Shown piece after piece: positions 47,401 to 57,666 of a stretch of 64,000 nt of DNA (position 1 is the stretch's first letter; each line of letters starts with the position of its first letter). The DNA is taken from NCBI GenBank assembly GCA_035454085.1, contig DAOTEJ010000002.1, forward strand, positions 37,909 to 101,908. Direction: 5' to 3'. Source of the DNA: DAOTEJ01 sp035454085 (lineage in GTDB: Bacteria > Pseudomonadota > Gammaproteobacteria > Burkholderiales > Burkholderiaceae_F). The notes under the pieces were generated by a model. It was not told the DNA's origin. It made no database searches and was given only the letters and a program-made list of their open reading frames with translations. The translations under genes and the position numbers were made by a program.

Positions 47401-48540
47401 ATGCGCTGGATCGTCGTGACGCCCGCCGGGGCGGTCGAGTCGGCCGGACCGGCGGCCCTGCCCGAGGGCGGCTGGGTCTGGCTCGATGCGACGCACGAGG
47501 AGGTGGCGGCCGAGCCTCAGGCGTTTGCCGATGCGGTGGAGGCGCTGACCGGACACCGCCTGTTCGAACTGCACCTGCAGGACGCGGTGAACCTGCAGCA
47601 TCCCTCCTACTACGACGCCACCGAGCACTACGGAATGCTCGTGTTCCGCAAGCTGGCCGCGGGCGAGCGGGCGCCGCTCGCCGAGCGCGAGCCGGGCACG
47701 GGGCACCGCGCACTGCAGGAGATCGTCACCCGCCCGATCACCTTCTTCGAGTTCGAGCGCGCGCTGGTCACGGTGCACAACCCGGCGAGCCGCACCGTGG
47801 CGCAGGCCCTCACCCGGCTGCTCGAGCCGCGGTCGGGCGCGGCCGAGCGGCCCGATCGCGCGCGCGCGCCGGCTCACCCGCAGGAGCTGATGCTGCGACT
47901 GATCAACGGCATGGTCGACCGCTACCTGGAGTTGCGCGAGCCGCTTACCGAGCGGCTCGACCGCTGGCAGCGCGCCTTGCTCGACCCGCGCCGGCCCTTC
48001 GCCGACTGGTCGGCACTGCTCGAAGCGCGCATCGAGATCCGCAAGCTGGAGAACCTGTGCGAGGGCCAGTACGACGCCCTGCAGGAGATGCGCGACGAGT
48101 ACCTCGAGTCGACCCCCGAGGCGGAGCACAGCGACGCCTTCCTGGTCCGGCTCAACGACGTGATGGAGCACATCCAGCGGGTGCTGTCGCACGCACGCCG
48201 GCTGGAGTCCTCGGCCGAGTCGGCGGTGCAGTTGCACTTCTCCGCCACGACCCACCGGACCAACCAGATCATCCGCACGCTCACCGTGATCACCGCGATC
48301 TTCGCGCCGCTCACCTTGATCGCGGGGATCTTCGGCATGAACTTCGCGCACTTGCCCCTGGTGGCGCGCGAGGACGGCTTTTACCTCGTGCTGTGGGCGA
48401 TGCTCGCGCTGGCGGTGATGCTGCTGATCTACTTCTGGACGCGGCGCGTGATCAGCGACCAGCCGCTGCGCCTGCGCGTGCGCCGATGGTTCAGGCGCCA
48501 CCGCGCCGCGCCACCCCCGGCGCGTCCCCCGCGAACCTAG
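47401..48540 (+). CDS. corA: CorA-family magnesium/divalent cation transporter
   Basis: 379-residue homopentameric channel. A large cytoplasmic N-terminal domain with long helices is followed by two membrane helices near the C-terminus (about 295-320 and 332-352). The selectivity signature GMN is present in IFGMNFAHLP. It begins 4 nt after hemB with no separate promoter seen. Its TAG stop is shared with the complementary TAG stop of hslR in a CTAG palindrome. ZntB-type zinc transport cannot be excluded. Confidence 0.93.
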   Translation: MRWIVVTPAGAVESAGPAALPEGGWVWLDATHEEVAAEPQAFADAVEALTGHRLFELHLQDAVNLQHPSYYDATEHYGMLVFRKLAAGERAPLAEREPGTGHRALQEIVTRPITFFEFERALVTVHNPASRTVAQALTRLLEPRSGAAERPDRARAPAHPQELMLRLINGMVDRYLELREPLTERLDRWQRALLDPRRPFADWSALLEARIEIRKLENLCEGQYDALQEMRDEYLESTPEAEHSDAFLVRLNDVMEHIQRVLSHARRLESSAESAVQLHFSATTHRTNQIIRTLTVITAIFAPLTLIAGIFGMNFAHLPLVAREDGFYLVLWAMLALAVMLLIYFWTRRVISDQPLRLRVRRWFRRHRAAPPPARPPRT

Positions 48541-48935
48541 TCGCCGCGCCCCTCGTCCCGCAGGCGACGCAACTCCCGGCCTTCGCGCTTGGTGGGACGC
48601 CCCTTGAGCACGGCGGAGGGCTCGCCCGCGTAGCGCCGCGACTGGGCCTTGCGCTCGCGCTCGGCGCGGCTTTCCGGTGTTTCCTCATAGAGTGCCTGCG
48701 CCGCCGCGGCCGGGCCGCGCTGCGCCGACAGCCCCACCACCTTGACGACCCAGCGTTCCTCGCCGCGACGGATCTCGAGCGTCTCGCCCACGCGCGCGGC
48801 ACGCGAGGGCTTGAGCGCGACGCCGTCGCTCCGCACGCGGCCGAGTTCGAGCGCTTCGTGCGCCAGGGCGCGCGTCTTGAACAAGCGCGCCGCCCACAGC
48901 CACTTGTCGAGGCGCAGGCCGTCCACCGCGCTCAC
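48537..48935 (-). CDS. hslR: S4-domain RNA-binding heat-shock protein Hsp15
   Basis: 132-residue S4-fold RNA-binding protein that rescues stalled 50S subunits carrying nascent chains after heat shock. The N-terminal LRLDKWLWAARLFKTRALAHEA is the S4 signature, and a basic, disordered tail ends the protein. Translation starts at a GTG (48935) that overlaps the cutA stop by 4 nt. A second GTG 9 nt inside is an alternative. Confidence 0.93.
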   Translation of the reverse strand: MSAVDGLRLDKWLWAARLFKTRALAHEALELGRVRSDGVALKPSRAARVGETLEIRRGEERWVVKVVGLSAQRGPAAAAQALYEETPESRAERERKAQSRRYAGEPSAVLKGRPTKREGRELRRLRDEGRGD

Positions 48936-49264
48936 GCCAGCAGCGGTGGCTGGGTCTCGTCGACGATCCAGCGCAAGTAGGGCCCGAAGCCGACGCTCAC
49001 CTCGGTGGCGAGGATCTCGGGCAGTTCGTAGGGATGCAGGGCGCGGATCGCGGCTTCGAGTTCCGGATAGCGCTCGCGGGTGGTCTTGATGGCGAGCGCC
49101 ACCTCGGTGGCCGACTCGAGTGCGCCCTGCCAGCGGTAGAGCGAGGTCGCCGGGGCCGACTGGCGCACGCAGGCCGCGAGCCGCGACTCGACCAGATGCG
49201 CGGCGATGCGCGCGGCGCTGGCCTCGTCCGGGCAGGTGGTGTGGACCATCAGGATGCCGCTCAT
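48932..49264 (-). CDS. cutA: Divalent-cation tolerance protein CutA
   Basis: 110-residue ferredoxin-like trimeric protein linked by genetics to copper and divalent-metal tolerance. Conserved blocks are TTCPDEASAARIAAHLVESRLAACV, YRWQG and HPYELPEI. The ATG at 49264 is taken, with GAGG 5-8 nt upstream. An in-frame GTG 6 nt earlier is also possible. It is coupled to hslR. Confidence 0.95.
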   Translation of the reverse strand: MSGILMVHTTCPDEASAARIAAHLVESRLAACVRQSAPATSLYRWQGALESATEVALAIKTTRERYPELEAAIRALHPYELPEILATEVSVGFGPYLRWIVDETQPPLLA

Positions 49265-49295
49265 GATCACCTCGTCGCACCGGGTGGCTGCCCAG

Positions 49296-49323
49296 CAAAA
49301 AGGCCCGCGCGAGGCGGGCCTTT
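49296..49323 (-). terminator. Intrinsic terminator of the alpha operon (after rplQ)
   Basis: A GC-rich stem (49301-49308 paired with 49314-49322 region) is followed on the minus strand by five T (complement of 49297-49301). It lies about 30 nt past the rplQ stop and closes the long ribosomal-protein transcript. A-residues ahead of the stem also give the reverse arrangement some terminator character. Confidence 0.88.
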
Positions 49324-49351
49324 GAGGATAGCGCGGGCGCTGCCGGCGGGA

Positions 49352-49747
49352 TCAGGCGGCGTCCTTGGCGGCTGCGTCCTCGGCGGGCGCGGGCCGGTCC
49401 ACGAGTTCCATGTAGGCCATCGGCGCGTTGTCGCCGACGCGAAAGCCCATTTTCAGGATGCGCGTGTAGCCGCCGTTGCGCGCCTTGTAGCGCGGCCCGA
49501 TTTCGTCGAACAGCTTGACCACCATCTCGCGATCGCGCAGGCGGCTGAAAGCCAGGCGCTTGTTCGACAGGGTGGGTTCCTTGCCGAGGGTGATCATGGG
49601 CTCGACCACGCGGCGCAGTTCCTTGGCCTTGGGGACCGTGGTCTTGATGGCCTCGTGGCGCAGCAGCGAGTTCATCATGTTGCGCAGCATCGCCAGCCGG
49701 TGGCTGGTGGTGCGGTTGAGCTTCCGCAATCCGTGTCCGTGACGCAT
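49352..49747 (-). CDS. rplQ: 50S ribosomal protein L17
   Basis: 131-residue large-subunit protein near the peptide exit tunnel rim. The N-terminus [24 protein letters not shown] is invariant in the family. The last 12-15 residues are an Ala/Asp-rich tail. It is the final gene of the cluster, 115 nt after rpoA and followed by an intrinsic terminator. Confidence 0.98.
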   Translation of the reverse strand: MRHGHGLRKLNRTTSHRLAMLRNMMNSLLRHEAIKTTVPKAKELRRVVEPMITLGKEPTLSNKRLAFSRLRDREMVVKLFDEIGPRYKARNGGYTRILKMGFRVGDNAPMAYMELVDRPAPAEDAAAKDAA

Positions 49748-49862
49748 GGTGCTTCCTTTCTACTTGCAGTGCCCTGTCGGGCGGTGTTGTTCCCGTCTCT
49801 TCTATCCCTGTGCGGGCGGGCGGGTGGGGGTGGCGGCGCAGTGGCCCGCGCCGCCGGTTTGG

Positions 49863-50876
49863 TTAGCGGTCGAGCCCGGCGGGCGGCCAGTTCTCGAGCT
49901 TCATGCCGAGGGTCAGGCCGCGCGCGGCGAGCACTTCCTTGATCTCGTTGAGCGACTTGCGACCCAGGTTCGGGGTCTTGAGCAGCTCGTTCTCGGTGCG
50001 CTGGATCAGGTCGCCGATGTAGAAGATGTTCTCGGCCTTGAGGCAGTTGGCCGAGCGCACGGTGAGCTCGAGGTCGTCGACCGGACGCATCAGGATCGGA
50101 TCGACCTGGGCGTGGACGCCGCCAGGACCGCGGCCGGCACCCAGGCCGCCGCCGAGACCGGGCATGCCGGCTGCCGTGTCTTCCAGACCGCCGAAGACGG
50201 TGAGCTGGTCCATCAGGATGCGGGCCGCGTTGCGCACCGCTTCCTCCGGGCCCACCGCGCCGTTGGTCTCGATGGTCATGACCAGCTTGTCGAGGTCGGT
50301 GCGCTGTTCGACGCGGGCAGCCTCGACGGCGTAGGCGACGCGCTTGACCGGCGAGAACGAGGCATCCATCACGATGCGGCCGATGGTCTTGCTGTGGTCG
50401 TCGCGGAAGGCCCGCACATTGCCCGGCACGTAGCCGCGGCCCTTCTCGACCTTGATCTGCATCTCGAGACGACCGCCACCGGTGAGGTGGGCGATCACGT
50501 GCTCGGGGTTGACGATCTCGACGTCGTGCGGCAGCTCGATGTCGGCGGCCGTGACCACGCCCTCGCCTTCCTTGCGGATGGTGAGCATCACCTCGTCGCG
50601 ACCCTCGAGCTTGAAGACCACGCCCTTGAGGTTGAGGAGGATGTCGACCACGTCCTCGCGCACGCCGGCGAGCGTGGAGTACTCGTGCACCACGCCGGCG
50701 ATCTGGGCCTCGGTGGGCGCGTAGCCGACCATGGAGCCGAGCAGGATGCGGCGCAGCGCGTTGCCGAGCGTGTGGCCGTAGCCGCGCTCGAAGGGCTCCA
50801 TCGTGACGATGGCGGCGTGGGGGCCGGTGGCCTCGACATCGATGCTGCGAGGCTTGAGTAGTGCGGTGCTGGACAT
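49863..50876 (-). CDS. rpoA: RNA polymerase alpha subunit
   Basis: 337-residue subunit that nucleates polymerase assembly. The N-terminal dimerisation domain (about 1-230) and the C-terminal DNA- and activator-contact domain (about 250-325, with [33 protein letters not shown]) are both complete. It follows rpsD by 146 nt. A strong GC hairpin (50979-51008) lies in that gap. Confidence 0.98.
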   Translation of the reverse strand: MSSTALLKPRSIDVEATGPHAAIVTMEPFERGYGHTLGNALRRILLGSMVGYAPTEAQIAGVVHEYSTLAGVREDVVDILLNLKGVVFKLEGRDEVMLTIRKEGEGVVTAADIELPHDVEIVNPEHVIAHLTGGGRLEMQIKVEKGRGYVPGNVRAFRDDHSKTIGRIVMDASFSPVKRVAYAVEAARVEQRTDLDKLVMTIETNGAVGPEEAVRNAARILMDQLTVFGGLEDTAAGMPGLGGGLGAGRGPGGVHAQVDPILMRPVDDLELTVRSANCLKAENIFYIGDLIQRTENELLKTPNLGRKSLNEIKEVLAARGLTLGMKLENWPPAGLDR

Positions 50877-50978
50877 GACGATCCTTTCAATACCCTCGGC
50901 TCGTTACGCCGATAAGGCTGCTGGACGGTCGGCGGGACACTCGGCGCAGCGGTCCCGGAAAGCTGCCTGAAACCGAAC

Positions 50979-51008
50979 GCGGCGCCCGGGCCTTGCCCCC
51001 GGCGCCGC
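50979..51008 (-). other. GC-rich hairpin between rpsD and rpoA
   Basis: Arms 50979-50986 and 51001-51008 are perfect 8-bp complements, with further G-C pairing possible inside. No run of T follows on the minus strand. It may pause transcription or cap the rpsD 3' end by processing, altering the S4-to-alpha ratio. It is not a standard terminator. Confidence 0.45.
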
Positions 51009-51022
51009 GCATCGCAGGATGA

Positions 51023-51646
51023 TCAGCGCGAGTAGAGCTCGACCACCAGGGACTCGTTGACTTCCTGGGCGATCTCGCTGCGCTCGGGCTTGGACTTGAA
51101 CTTGCCCTCGAGCTTCTTGGGGTCGACGTCGACCCATGAGGGGAATCCGCCCTGCTCGGCAAGCGACAGCGACTCGGCGATGCGTCCCTGCTTCTTGGAC
51201 TTCTCGCGCACGGCGATCACGTCGCCGGCCTTGACCAGATAAGAGGGGATGTTCACCTTCTCGCCGTTGACCTGGATCGCGCAATGCGACACGAGCTGAC
51301 GCGCCTCGGCACGGGTCGAGCCAAACCCCATGCGGTAGACCACGTTGTCCAGGCGCGACTCGAGCAGGCCGAGCAGGTTCTCGCCGGTGTTGCCCTTGAT
51401 GCGCTCGGCCTCGGCAAAGTAGCGGCGGAACTGGCGCTCGAGCACGCCGTACATGCGCTTGACCTTCTGCTTCTCGCGCAGCTGGGTGCCGTAGTCGGAC
51501 TGGCGCGCGCCGGAGATGCGGCCGTGCTGGCCGGGCTTGCTGTCGGCCTTGGCCTTCGAGTCGTAGGCGCGGCGGGCGCTCTTGAGCGAGAGATCGGTGC
51601 CTTCGCGACGCGAAAGCTTGAGCTTGGGTCCGGTGTAGCGGGCCAT
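51023..51646 (-). CDS. rpsD: 30S ribosomal protein S4
   Basis: 207-residue primary 16S rRNA-binding protein, with the S4 RNA-binding domain at about 97-160 ([40 protein letters not shown]). In E. coli S4 represses the alpha operon by binding an mRNA pseudoknot. Whether that holds here is unknown. It lies 103 nt after rpsK. Confidence 0.98.
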   Translation of the reverse strand: MARYTGPKLKLSRREGTDLSLKSARRAYDSKAKADSKPGQHGRISGARQSDYGTQLREKQKVKRMYGVLERQFRRYFAEAERIKGNTGENLLGLLESRLDNVVYRMGFGSTRAEARQLVSHCAIQVNGEKVNIPSYLVKAGDVIAVREKSKKQGRIAESLSLAEQGGFPSWVDVDPKKLEGKFKSKPERSEIAQEVNESLVVELYSR

Positions 51647-51749
51647 TTTTCTACCTCACGTATCCTGCGGCGACACGCCGCATTAAGTCCGCGCGCGCGG
51701 CGCGCGGACACTTTGGGGAATCACAGGTTGTCGAGTCCCATTCGGGCGC

Positions 51750-52166
51750 TCAGACGCGACGGCGCTTGGGAGGGCGCACGCCGTTGTGCGGCACGGGCGT
51801 GACGTCCTGAATCGAGCTCACACGGATGCCGAGCGCATTGAGCGCACGCACCGAGGATTCGCGACCGGGGCCCGGGCCCTTGATCAGCACTTCGACGCTC
51901 TTGAGTCCGTACTCGAGGGCGATGCGGCCGGCCTGCTCCGAAGCCACCTGGGCCGCGAAGGGGGTCGACTTGCGCGAGCCCTTGAAGCCCTGCGCGCCCG
52001 AGCTCGAGGCCGACAAGGCGTTGCCCTGGCGGTCGGTGATCGTGATGATCGTGTTGTTGAACGAGGCGTGCACGTGCACGATCCCGTCGGTCACGACCTT
52101 CTTGACCTTCTTGCGCGCGCGCTGCTGGGCAGCGACCTGCTGCGCGGATGGGTTCTTGCCAGCCAT
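51750..52166 (-). CDS. rpsK: 30S ribosomal protein S11
   Basis: 138-residue platform protein. The sequence [43 protein letters not shown] is the family core. A Lys/Arg-rich N-terminal extension and the C-terminal [17 protein letters not shown] are normal. It starts 15 nt after rpsM. Confidence 0.98.
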   Translation of the reverse strand: MAGKNPSAQQVAAQQRARKKVKKVVTDGIVHVHASFNNTIITITDRQGNALSASSSGAQGFKGSRKSTPFAAQVASEQAGRIALEYGLKSVEVLIKGPGPGRESSVRALNALGIRVSSIQDVTPVPHNGVRPPKRRRV

Positions 52167-52181
52167 GGTGGTCCTTTCGTC

Positions 52182-52547
52182 TTACTTCTTCAGGGCGACG
52201 CCGGCCTTCTTCGGGCCCTTGCGCGTGCGCGCGTTGGTGCGCGTGCGCTGGCCGCGCACGGGCAGCCCGCGGCGGTGGCGCAGGCCACGGTAGGTGCCCA
52301 GGTCGATCAGGCGCTTGATCGACAGCTGGACCTCGCGGCGCAGGTCGCCCTCGACGGTGAAGCGTCCGATCGCCTCGCGCAGGCGCTCGAGCTCGGCGTC
52401 GTTGAGCTCCTTGATCTTCTTGGTGTGCGCCACCCCGACCGCGTCGAGGATGTGGCGCGCACGGGCGCGGCCGATACCGTAGATGGCGGTCAGGCCGATC
52501 TCGGCGTGCTGGTTCGGCGGAATGTTGATGCCGGCGATACGAGCCAT
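52182..52547 (-). CDS. rpsM: 30S ribosomal protein S13
   Basis: 121-residue head protein contacting the P-site tRNA and 50S bridges. It begins [30 protein letters not shown] and ends in the basic tail that reaches tRNA. It is the first alpha-operon gene after rpmJ, 12 nt downstream of it. Confidence 0.98.
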   Translation of the reverse strand: MARIAGINIPPNQHAEIGLTAIYGIGRARARHILDAVGVAHTKKIKELNDAELERLREAIGRFTVEGDLRREVQLSIKRLIDLGTYRGLRHRRGLPVRGQRTRTNARTRKGPKKAGVALKK

Positions 52548-52559
52548 CGTGTTACCTCT

Positions 52560-52673
52560 TTAGCCTTGACGCTGCTTGTGACGCGGATCGGCGCAGATGA
52601 CACGCACCACGCCATGGCGCTTGATGATCTTGCACTTGCGGCACATCTTCTTGACCGAAGCGTTGACTTTCAT
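52560..52673 (-). CDS. rpmJ: 50S ribosomal protein L36
   Basis: 37-residue protein with the zinc ribbon C11-x2-C14-x12-C27-x4-H32, so it is the zinc-binding form. It begins [15 protein letters not shown] and ends DPRHKQRQG. It lies between infA (18 nt) and rpsM (12 nt), the usual betaproteobacterial place. Confidence 0.97.
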   Translation of the reverse strand: MKVNASVKKMCRKCKIIKRHGVVRVICADPRHKQRQG

Positions 52674-52691
52674 TTTCTTCTCCAGCCCGTG

Positions 52692-52910
52692 CTACTTGGC
52701 ACGGAAAACGATGCGTGCGCGCGAAAGGTCGTAGGGCGTGAGCTCCACCGTCACCTTGTCGCCCGGCAGGATGCGGATGTAGTGCATGCGCATCTTGCCG
52801 CTGATGTGGCCGAGTACCACATGGCCGTTCTCGAGCTTCACGCGGAAGGTCGCGTTCGGGAGGTTCTCGAGGATCTCCCCCTGCATCTGGATGACGTCGT
52901 CCTTGGCCAT
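52692..52910 (-). CDS. infA: Translation initiation factor IF-1
   Basis: 72-residue OB-fold protein that blocks the A site during initiation. The sequence [22 protein letters not shown] and the [20 protein letters not shown] core are diagnostic. It sits inside the ribosomal cluster 6 nt after secY, whereas in E. coli infA is elsewhere. Confidence 0.98.
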   Translation of the reverse strand: MAKDDVIQMQGEILENLPNATFRVKLENGHVVLGHISGKMRMHYIRILPGDKVTVELTPYDLSRARIVFRAK

Positions 52911-52916
52911 GTTCCC

Positions 52917-54248
52917 TCAGCGCGGCAACTGGCCAGGGCCGAAGCCCTTGAAGTTGGTCTTCTTGAGCAAGGACTCGTACTGGTGCGTCATCATGTAAGC
53001 CTGCACCTGCGCCATGAAGTCCATGGTCACCACCACCACGATCAGCAGCGAGGTGCCGCCGAAGTAGAACGGCACGCTGAACTGCAGGTTCAGGAACTCG
53101 GGCACCAGGCACACGAAGGTCAGGTAGATCGCGCCGGCCAGGGTCAGGCGCAGCAGCACCTTGTCGACGTAGCGCGCGGTCTGCTCGCCCGGACGGATGC
53201 CGGGAATGAACGCACCGCTCTTCTTCAGGTTGTCGGCGGTCTCCTTGGGATTGAAGACCAGCGCGGTGTAGAAGAACGCGAAGAAGATGATCAGCGCGGC
53301 GTACAGCAGGGTGTAGAGCGGCTGCCCGGGCGACAGCGCCGCGGCCAGATCGCGGATCCAGCGCGTGGCGTCGCCGGTGGTGAACCAGCCCGCCAGAGTG
53401 GCCGGGAACAGGATCAGCGACGAGGCGAAGATCGGCGGGATCACGCCCGACATGTTGAGCTTGAGCGGCAGGTACGAACTCTGGCCGCCGTAGATCTTGT
53501 TGCCCACCTGACGCTTGGCGTAGTTGACCGTGATGCGGCGCTGGCCGCGCTCCACGAACACCACGAAAGCGGTGACAAGCAGGATGACGACGACAATGAA
53601 CAGGCCCGACAGCGGGTTGATGGCGCCGGTGCGCACCAGTTCGAACAGGCCGCCGATGGCCGTGGGCAGGCCCGCGACGATGCCGGCGAAGATGATGATC
53701 GAGATGCCGTTACCCAGCCCGCGCTCGGTGATCTGCTCGCCCAGCCACATCAGGAACATGGTGCCGGTGACCAGCGAGACGACGCACACGAAGCGGAACA
53801 TCAGGCCCGGATCGATCACCAGGTTGGGCTGCGACTCCAGCGCCACGGCGATGCCCATCGCCTGGAAGATCGCCAGACCCAGCGTGCCGTAGCGGGTGTA
53901 CTGGGTGATCTTGCGGCGGCCGGCCTCGCCTTCCTTGCGCAGGGCCTCGAGCTGCGGCATCACGTACGTGAGCATCTGCATGATGATCGACGCAGAGATG
54001 TACGGCATGATGCCCAGCGCGAACACCGAGAAACGCGACAGCGCGCCGCCCGAAAACATGTTGAACAGGCCGAGGATGCCGCCCTTCTGCTGCTGGAAGA
54101 GCTGGCGCAGGCTCTCGGGGTCGATCCCCGGCACCGGCACATGGGTGCCGATCCGGTAGACGACGAGTGCCAGCAGCAGGAAGACCAGGCGCCGCTTGAG
54201 GTCGCCGTACTTCCCGGTGCTGCCGAGGGTGGGGGAGCTGGTCGCCAC
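52917..54248 (-). CDS. secY: Protein translocase subunit SecY
   Basis: 443-residue channel of the SecYEG translocon with ten membrane helices. [11 protein letters not shown], the [30 protein letters not shown] plug region and [17 protein letters not shown] are conserved. It follows rplO by 19 nt, linking membrane insertion to ribosome synthesis. Confidence 0.98.
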   Translation of the reverse strand: MATSSPTLGSTGKYGDLKRRLVFLLLALVVYRIGTHVPVPGIDPESLRQLFQQQKGGILGLFNMFSGGALSRFSVFALGIMPYISASIIMQMLTYVMPQLEALRKEGEAGRRKITQYTRYGTLGLAIFQAMGIAVALESQPNLVIDPGLMFRFVCVVSLVTGTMFLMWLGEQITERGLGNGISIIIFAGIVAGLPTAIGGLFELVRTGAINPLSGLFIVVVILLVTAFVVFVERGQRRITVNYAKRQVGNKIYGGQSSYLPLKLNMSGVIPPIFASSLILFPATLAGWFTTGDATRWIRDLAAALSPGQPLYTLLYAALIIFFAFFYTALVFNPKETADNLKKSGAFIPGIRPGEQTARYVDKVLLRLTLAGAIYLTFVCLVPEFLNLQFSVPFYFGGTSLLIVVVVTMDFMAQVQAYMMTHQYESLLKKTNFKGFGPGQLPR

Positions 54249-54267
54249 TTAGGGTTCCGTCAGGTCC

Positions 54268-54705
54268 TTACGCGGTCACCACGGTGCCGCCGGCCGCCTC
54301 GATGGCAGCCTTGGCACCCTTGGTGACGCCCACGCCGCGCACCGTCACCTTGCGCGAGAGTTCGCCCGAAAGGATCACTCGGGCGTCCTGCGCGAGGGTC
54401 GAGATGACGCCGGCCTGCTTGAGCACGCCGAGGTCGATTTCCTCGATGGCGATCCGTTGCAGGTCCGACAGGCGCACGACCTCGACGTACTTGCGCGTCA
54501 GCGAGGTGAAGCCGCGCTTGGGCAGGCGACGATGCAGCGGCATCTGACCGCCCTCGAAGCCGACCTTGTGGAAGCCGCCGGCCCGGGACTTCTGGCCCTT
54601 GTGGCCGCGACCCGCGGTCTTGCCCCAGCCGGAGCCGATGCCCCGGCCGACGCGGTGGGGGGCGCTCTTCGAGCCCGCAGCGGGCTTGAGATTGTTCAGG
54701 CGCAT
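54268..54705 (-). CDS. rplO: 50S ribosomal protein L15
   Basis: 145-residue late-assembly 50S protein. The Gly-rich N-terminal half ([25 protein letters not shown]) threads into 23S rRNA and the C-terminal half is globular. It lies 16 nt after rpmD. Confidence 0.98.
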   Translation of the reverse strand: MRLNNLKPAAGSKSAPHRVGRGIGSGWGKTAGRGHKGQKSRAGGFHKVGFEGGQMPLHRRLPKRGFTSLTRKYVEVVRLSDLQRIAIEEIDLGVLKQAGVISTLAQDARVILSGELSRKVTVRGVGVTKGAKAAIEAAGGTVVTA

Positions 54706-54721
54706 GGTGTGTGTTCCTCGA

Positions 54722-54901
54722 TCAGGCCACGCGCACGAGGTACGCGACCTTGGTGATCATGCCGCGCACCGCCGGGGTGTCTTCCAGCTCGCGGGTCTGG
54801 TGGAGCTTCTTCAGGCCCAGGCCGACGACCGTCGCGCGGTGGTCGGACTTGCAGCCGATGGGGCTCTTCACCAGGGTGACTTTGAGAGTCTTCTTGGACA
54901 T
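54722..54901 (-). CDS. rpmD: 50S ribosomal protein L30
   Basis: 59-residue protein beginning [25 protein letters not shown] and ending [13 protein letters not shown], full length for the bacterial family. It lies between rpsE (20 nt) and rplO (16 nt). Confidence 0.97.
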   Translation of the reverse strand: MSKKTLKVTLVKSPIGCKSDHRATVVGLGLKKLHQTRELEDTPAVRGMITKVAYLVRVA

Positions 54902-54921
54902 GTGTGGACTCCGCCTCGGCC

Positions 54922-55443
54922 TCAGCCGAGCAGTTCCTCGACGGACTTGCCGCGCTTGGCGGCGACTTCCGCGGGGGTGCGCAGGTTGGACAGCGCATTG
55001 AGCGTGGCCCGCACCATGTTGTAGGGGTTGGTCGAGCCGTGCGACTTGGCCACGATGTTGCGGATGCCCATGACGTCGAAGATCGCGCGCATCGGGCCGC
55101 CGGCGATCACGCCCGTGCCCTCGACCGCGGGAGCCAGGATCACCTTCGAGGCGCCGTGACGGCCCGCGACGGCGTGGAAGATCGTGCCGTTCTTGAGCGG
55201 CACGCGCTCCATGCCGCGGCGGGCGCGCTCCATCGCCTTCTGCACCGACACCGGCACTTCGCGCGACTTGCCCTTGCCCATGCCGACGCGACCGTCGCCG
55301 TCGCCAACCACGGTCAGCGCGGCAAAGCCGAGGATGCGGCCGCCCTTGACGACCTTGGTGACGCGGTTGACCGCGATCATCTTCTCGCGGATGCCGTCGT
55401 CACGCTCTTCGGACATCACGCCCTTCGGTTGAACCTTAGCCAT
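54922..55443 (-). CDS. rpsE: 30S ribosomal protein S5
   Basis: 173-residue protein with the N-terminal double-stranded-RNA-binding-like domain ([40 protein letters not shown]) and the C-terminal S5 fold. It helps decoding accuracy and mRNA entry. It lies 11 nt after rplR. Confidence 0.98.
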   Translation of the reverse strand: MAKVQPKGVMSEERDDGIREKMIAVNRVTKVVKGGRILGFAALTVVGDGDGRVGMGKGKSREVPVSVQKAMERARRGMERVPLKNGTIFHAVAGRHGASKVILAPAVEGTGVIAGGPMRAIFDVMGIRNIVAKSHGSTNPYNMVRATLNALSNLRTPAEVAAKRGKSVEELLG

Positions 55444-55454
55444 GAGCTCGTTCC

Positions 55455-55823
55455 TCAGAACTTGAGGCCGGCTTCGCGCGCGGCCTCGGCCAGCGCAGCG
55501 ACGCGGCCGTGATAGCGATAGCCGGCGCGATCGAACGCGACCGACTCGATGCCAGCAGCCTTGGCCTTCTCGGCCACCCGGGCGCCGACCAGCTTGGCGG
55601 CGGAGACATTGCCCCCGCGGCCCTTCTCGGCAGCCAGCTTGGCGCGCAACTCGGGCTCGTTGGTCGAGGCCGAGACGAGCACCTGGCCACCGTCGGCCGA
55701 GACGATGCTGGCGTAGATGTGCAGATTCGAGCGGTAAACCGTCAGACGGTTCACCTTCTGCAGGGCGATGCGGGCGCGCGTGGCGCGCGCACGACGCAGA
55801 CGGCTTTCTTTCTTGTCGATCAT
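55455..55823 (-). CDS. rplR: 50S ribosomal protein L18
   Basis: 122-residue 5S rRNA-binding protein. The basic N-terminus and [29 protein letters not shown] core are conserved, ending AREAGLKF. It lies 15 nt after rplF. Confidence 0.98.
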   Translation of the reverse strand: MIDKKESRLRRARATRARIALQKVNRLTVYRSNLHIYASIVSADGGQVLVSASTNEPELRAKLAAEKGRGGNVSAAKLVGARVAEKAKAAGIESVAFDRAGYRYHGRVAALAEAAREAGLKF

Positions 55824-55838
55824 CGTTGCCTCCGCCCC

Positions 55839-56372
55839 TTACTTCTTCTTGGTTTCCTTGAGGATCACGACCTCGTCCGCGTAGCGCACGCCCTTGCCCT
55901 TGTAGGGCTCGGGGGACTTGTACGCGCGGACTTCAGCCGCGACCTGACCGACCTTCTGCTTGTCGGCGCCCTTGATCAGGATCTCGGTCTGCGTCGGCGT
56001 CTCGACCTTCACGCCCTCGGGCATCTTGTGCGCGATGGGGTGCGAGAAGCCAAGCGACAGGTTGAGCGTGTCGCCCGCGGCCTGGGCGCGATAGCCCACG
56101 CCGACCAGGGTCAGCTTCTTCACGAAGCCGGCGCTCACGCCGGTGTTCATCGCGGCGACCAGCGCGCGCATCGTGCCGCTCATGGCCTTGGCCTCGCGCG
56201 ACTCGTCGGCGACGCCGAAGCTCACCTGGCCGCCGTCGAGGGCGACCTTCACCAGCGGCGAGACGCGCTGCTTGAGCGTGCCCAGCGGCCCCTTGACCGT
56301 GATCTCGGTCGCCGTGACCTGGGCTTCGACGCCCTTGGCCAGCGTGACCGGAATACGTGCTACTCGAGACAT
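55839..56372 (-). CDS. rplF: 50S ribosomal protein L6
   Basis: 177-residue two-domain protein near the sarcin-ricin loop and factor-binding site. The closing signature [16 protein letters not shown] is present. It lies 16 nt after rpsH. Confidence 0.98.
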   Translation of the reverse strand: MSRVARIPVTLAKGVEAQVTATEITVKGPLGTLKQRVSPLVKVALDGGQVSFGVADESREAKAMSGTMRALVAAMNTGVSAGFVKKLTLVGVGYRAQAAGDTLNLSLGFSHPIAHKMPEGVKVETPTQTEILIKGADKQKVGQVAAEVRAYKSPEPYKGKGVRYADEVVILKETKKK

Positions 56373-56388
56373 GTCATTCCTCCGGGCA

Positions 56389-56784
56389 TCAGGCGACGTA
56401 GCACAGGACCTCGCCGCCGATGCCGGCAGCGCGGGCCTTGCGGTCCGTCATCACGCCCTTGGGCGTCGAGACGATGGCCACACCCAGGCCGTTCATGACT
56501 TGCGGGATATGGTCACGACCCTTGTAGACGCGCAGACCGGGACGCGATACGCGCTCGAGGCGCTCGATCACCGGACGGCCCGCGTAGTACTTGAGCCCGA
56601 CCAGCAGTTCGGGCTTGCCGTCCTTGCTGTCGACCGTGTAGCCCTCGATGTAGCCCTCGTCCTTCAGGACCTGGGCAATGGCCACCTTGACCTTCGACGA
56701 CGGCATCGCCACTTCCGCTTTCTCGACGCGCTGGCCGTTGCGGATGCGGGTCAGCATGTCGGCGATCGGATCACTCATGCTCAT
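56389..56784 (-). CDS. rpsH: 30S ribosomal protein S8
   Basis: 131-residue central-domain assembly protein. It begins [18 protein letters not shown] (the second ATG is an alternative start) and ends with [23 protein letters not shown]8 is the translational repressor of the spc operon in E. coli. It lies 15 nt after rpsN. Confidence 0.98.
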   Translation of the reverse strand: MSMSDPIADMLTRIRNGQRVEKAEVAMPSSKVKVAIAQVLKDEGYIEGYTVDSKDGKPELLVGLKYYAGRPVIERLERVSRPGLRVYKGRDHIPQVMNGLGVAIVSTPKGVMTDRKARAAGIGGEVLCYVA

Positions 56785-56799
56785 TGTTGATCTCCTCGC

Positions 56800-57105
56800 T
56801 TACCAGCTGGCCTTGACCAGGCCGGGAATGTCGCCGCGCATTGCCGCCTCGCGGATCTTGCCGCGGGCCAGGCCGAACTTGCGGAAGGTGCCGCGGGGGC
56901 GGCCGGTGAGTGCGCAGCGGTTGCGCTGCCGCGAAGGGCTGGCGTCACGCGGCAGCGCCTCCAGCTTGCGGCGCGCGTCCATGCGCTCTTCCATCGAGCG
57001 GGTTGAGTCGTCGATGATGGCCTTGAGGCCAGCGCGCTTGCTCGCGAACTTCTTGACCAGCGCCTCGCGCTTGGCTTCGCGATTCTTCAGTGCGAGTTTT
57101 GCCAA
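56800..57105 (-). CDS. rpsN: 30S ribosomal protein S14
   Basis: 101-residue long-form S14 lacking the CxxC zinc motifs (only one cysteine, in [24 protein letters not shown]), so it is the zinc-independent type. It lies 12 nt after rplE. Confidence 0.98.
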   Translation of the reverse strand: MAKLALKNREAKREALVKKFASKRAGLKAIIDDSTRSMEERMDARRKLEALPRDASPSRQRNRCALTGRPRGTFRKFGLARGKIREAAMRGDIPGLVKASW

Positions 57106-57117
57106 TTCACACCTCGC

Positions 57118-57657
57118 TCAATTGCGGAACGGGAACCGGAAGGCGGCGAGCAGGGCCTTGGCCTCGTCGTCGGTCTTCGCAGTGGTGGTGATGCTGATGT
57201 TCAGACCACGGATCGCGTCGATCTTGTCGTACTCGATCTCGGGAAAGATGATCTGTTCCTTCAGGCCGATGTTGTAGTTGCCACGACCGTCGAATGCCCG
57301 GCCCGACACGCCGCGGAAGTCGCGCACGCGCGGGAAGGCGACGGTGACCAGGCGGTCGAGAAACTCGTACATGCGCTCGCCGCGCAGCGTGACCATGCAG
57401 CCGATCGGCAGGTTCTCGCGGATCTTGAAGTTCGCGATCGCCTTGCGGGTCTTGGTCACGACCGGCTTCTGGCCGGCGATCTTGACCATGTCGCCCACGG
57501 CGTTATCGATCATCTTCTTGTCGTTAACCGCTTCGCCGACACCCATGTTGAGGGTGATCTTGGTGATGCGCGGCACTTGCATGATCGACTTGTAGCCGAA
57601 CTTGCCGACCAGCTCGGGAGCGATCTTCTCGCGGTACAGGGTGTGGAATCGAGACAT
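57118..57657 (-). CDS. rplE: 50S ribosomal protein L5
   Basis: 179-residue 5S rRNA-binding protein of the central protuberance. The core [23 protein letters not shown] and [26 protein letters not shown] are typical. It lies 9 nt after rplX. Confidence 0.98.
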   Translation of the reverse strand: MSRFHTLYREKIAPELVGKFGYKSIMQVPRITKITLNMGVGEAVNDKKMIDNAVGDMVKIAGQKPVVTKTRKAIANFKIRENLPIGCMVTLRGERMYEFLDRLVTVAFPRVRDFRGVSGRAFDGRGNYNIGLKEQIIFPEIEYDKIDAIRGLNISITTTAKTDDEAKALLAAFRFPFRN

Positions 57658-57666
57658 GTCAGCCCC

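Noticed and set aside
49296..49323. Possible bidirectional terminator shared with cutA
   Set aside because: cutA reads away from the site on the same strand as rplQ, so no convergent transcript needs it.
51786..54326. An 846-codon plus-strand frame opposite secY and the alpha-operon genes
   Set aside because: Antisense shadow of confirmed ribosomal and secY genes, with typical His/Asp/Arg-rich shadow composition and no ribosome-binding site.
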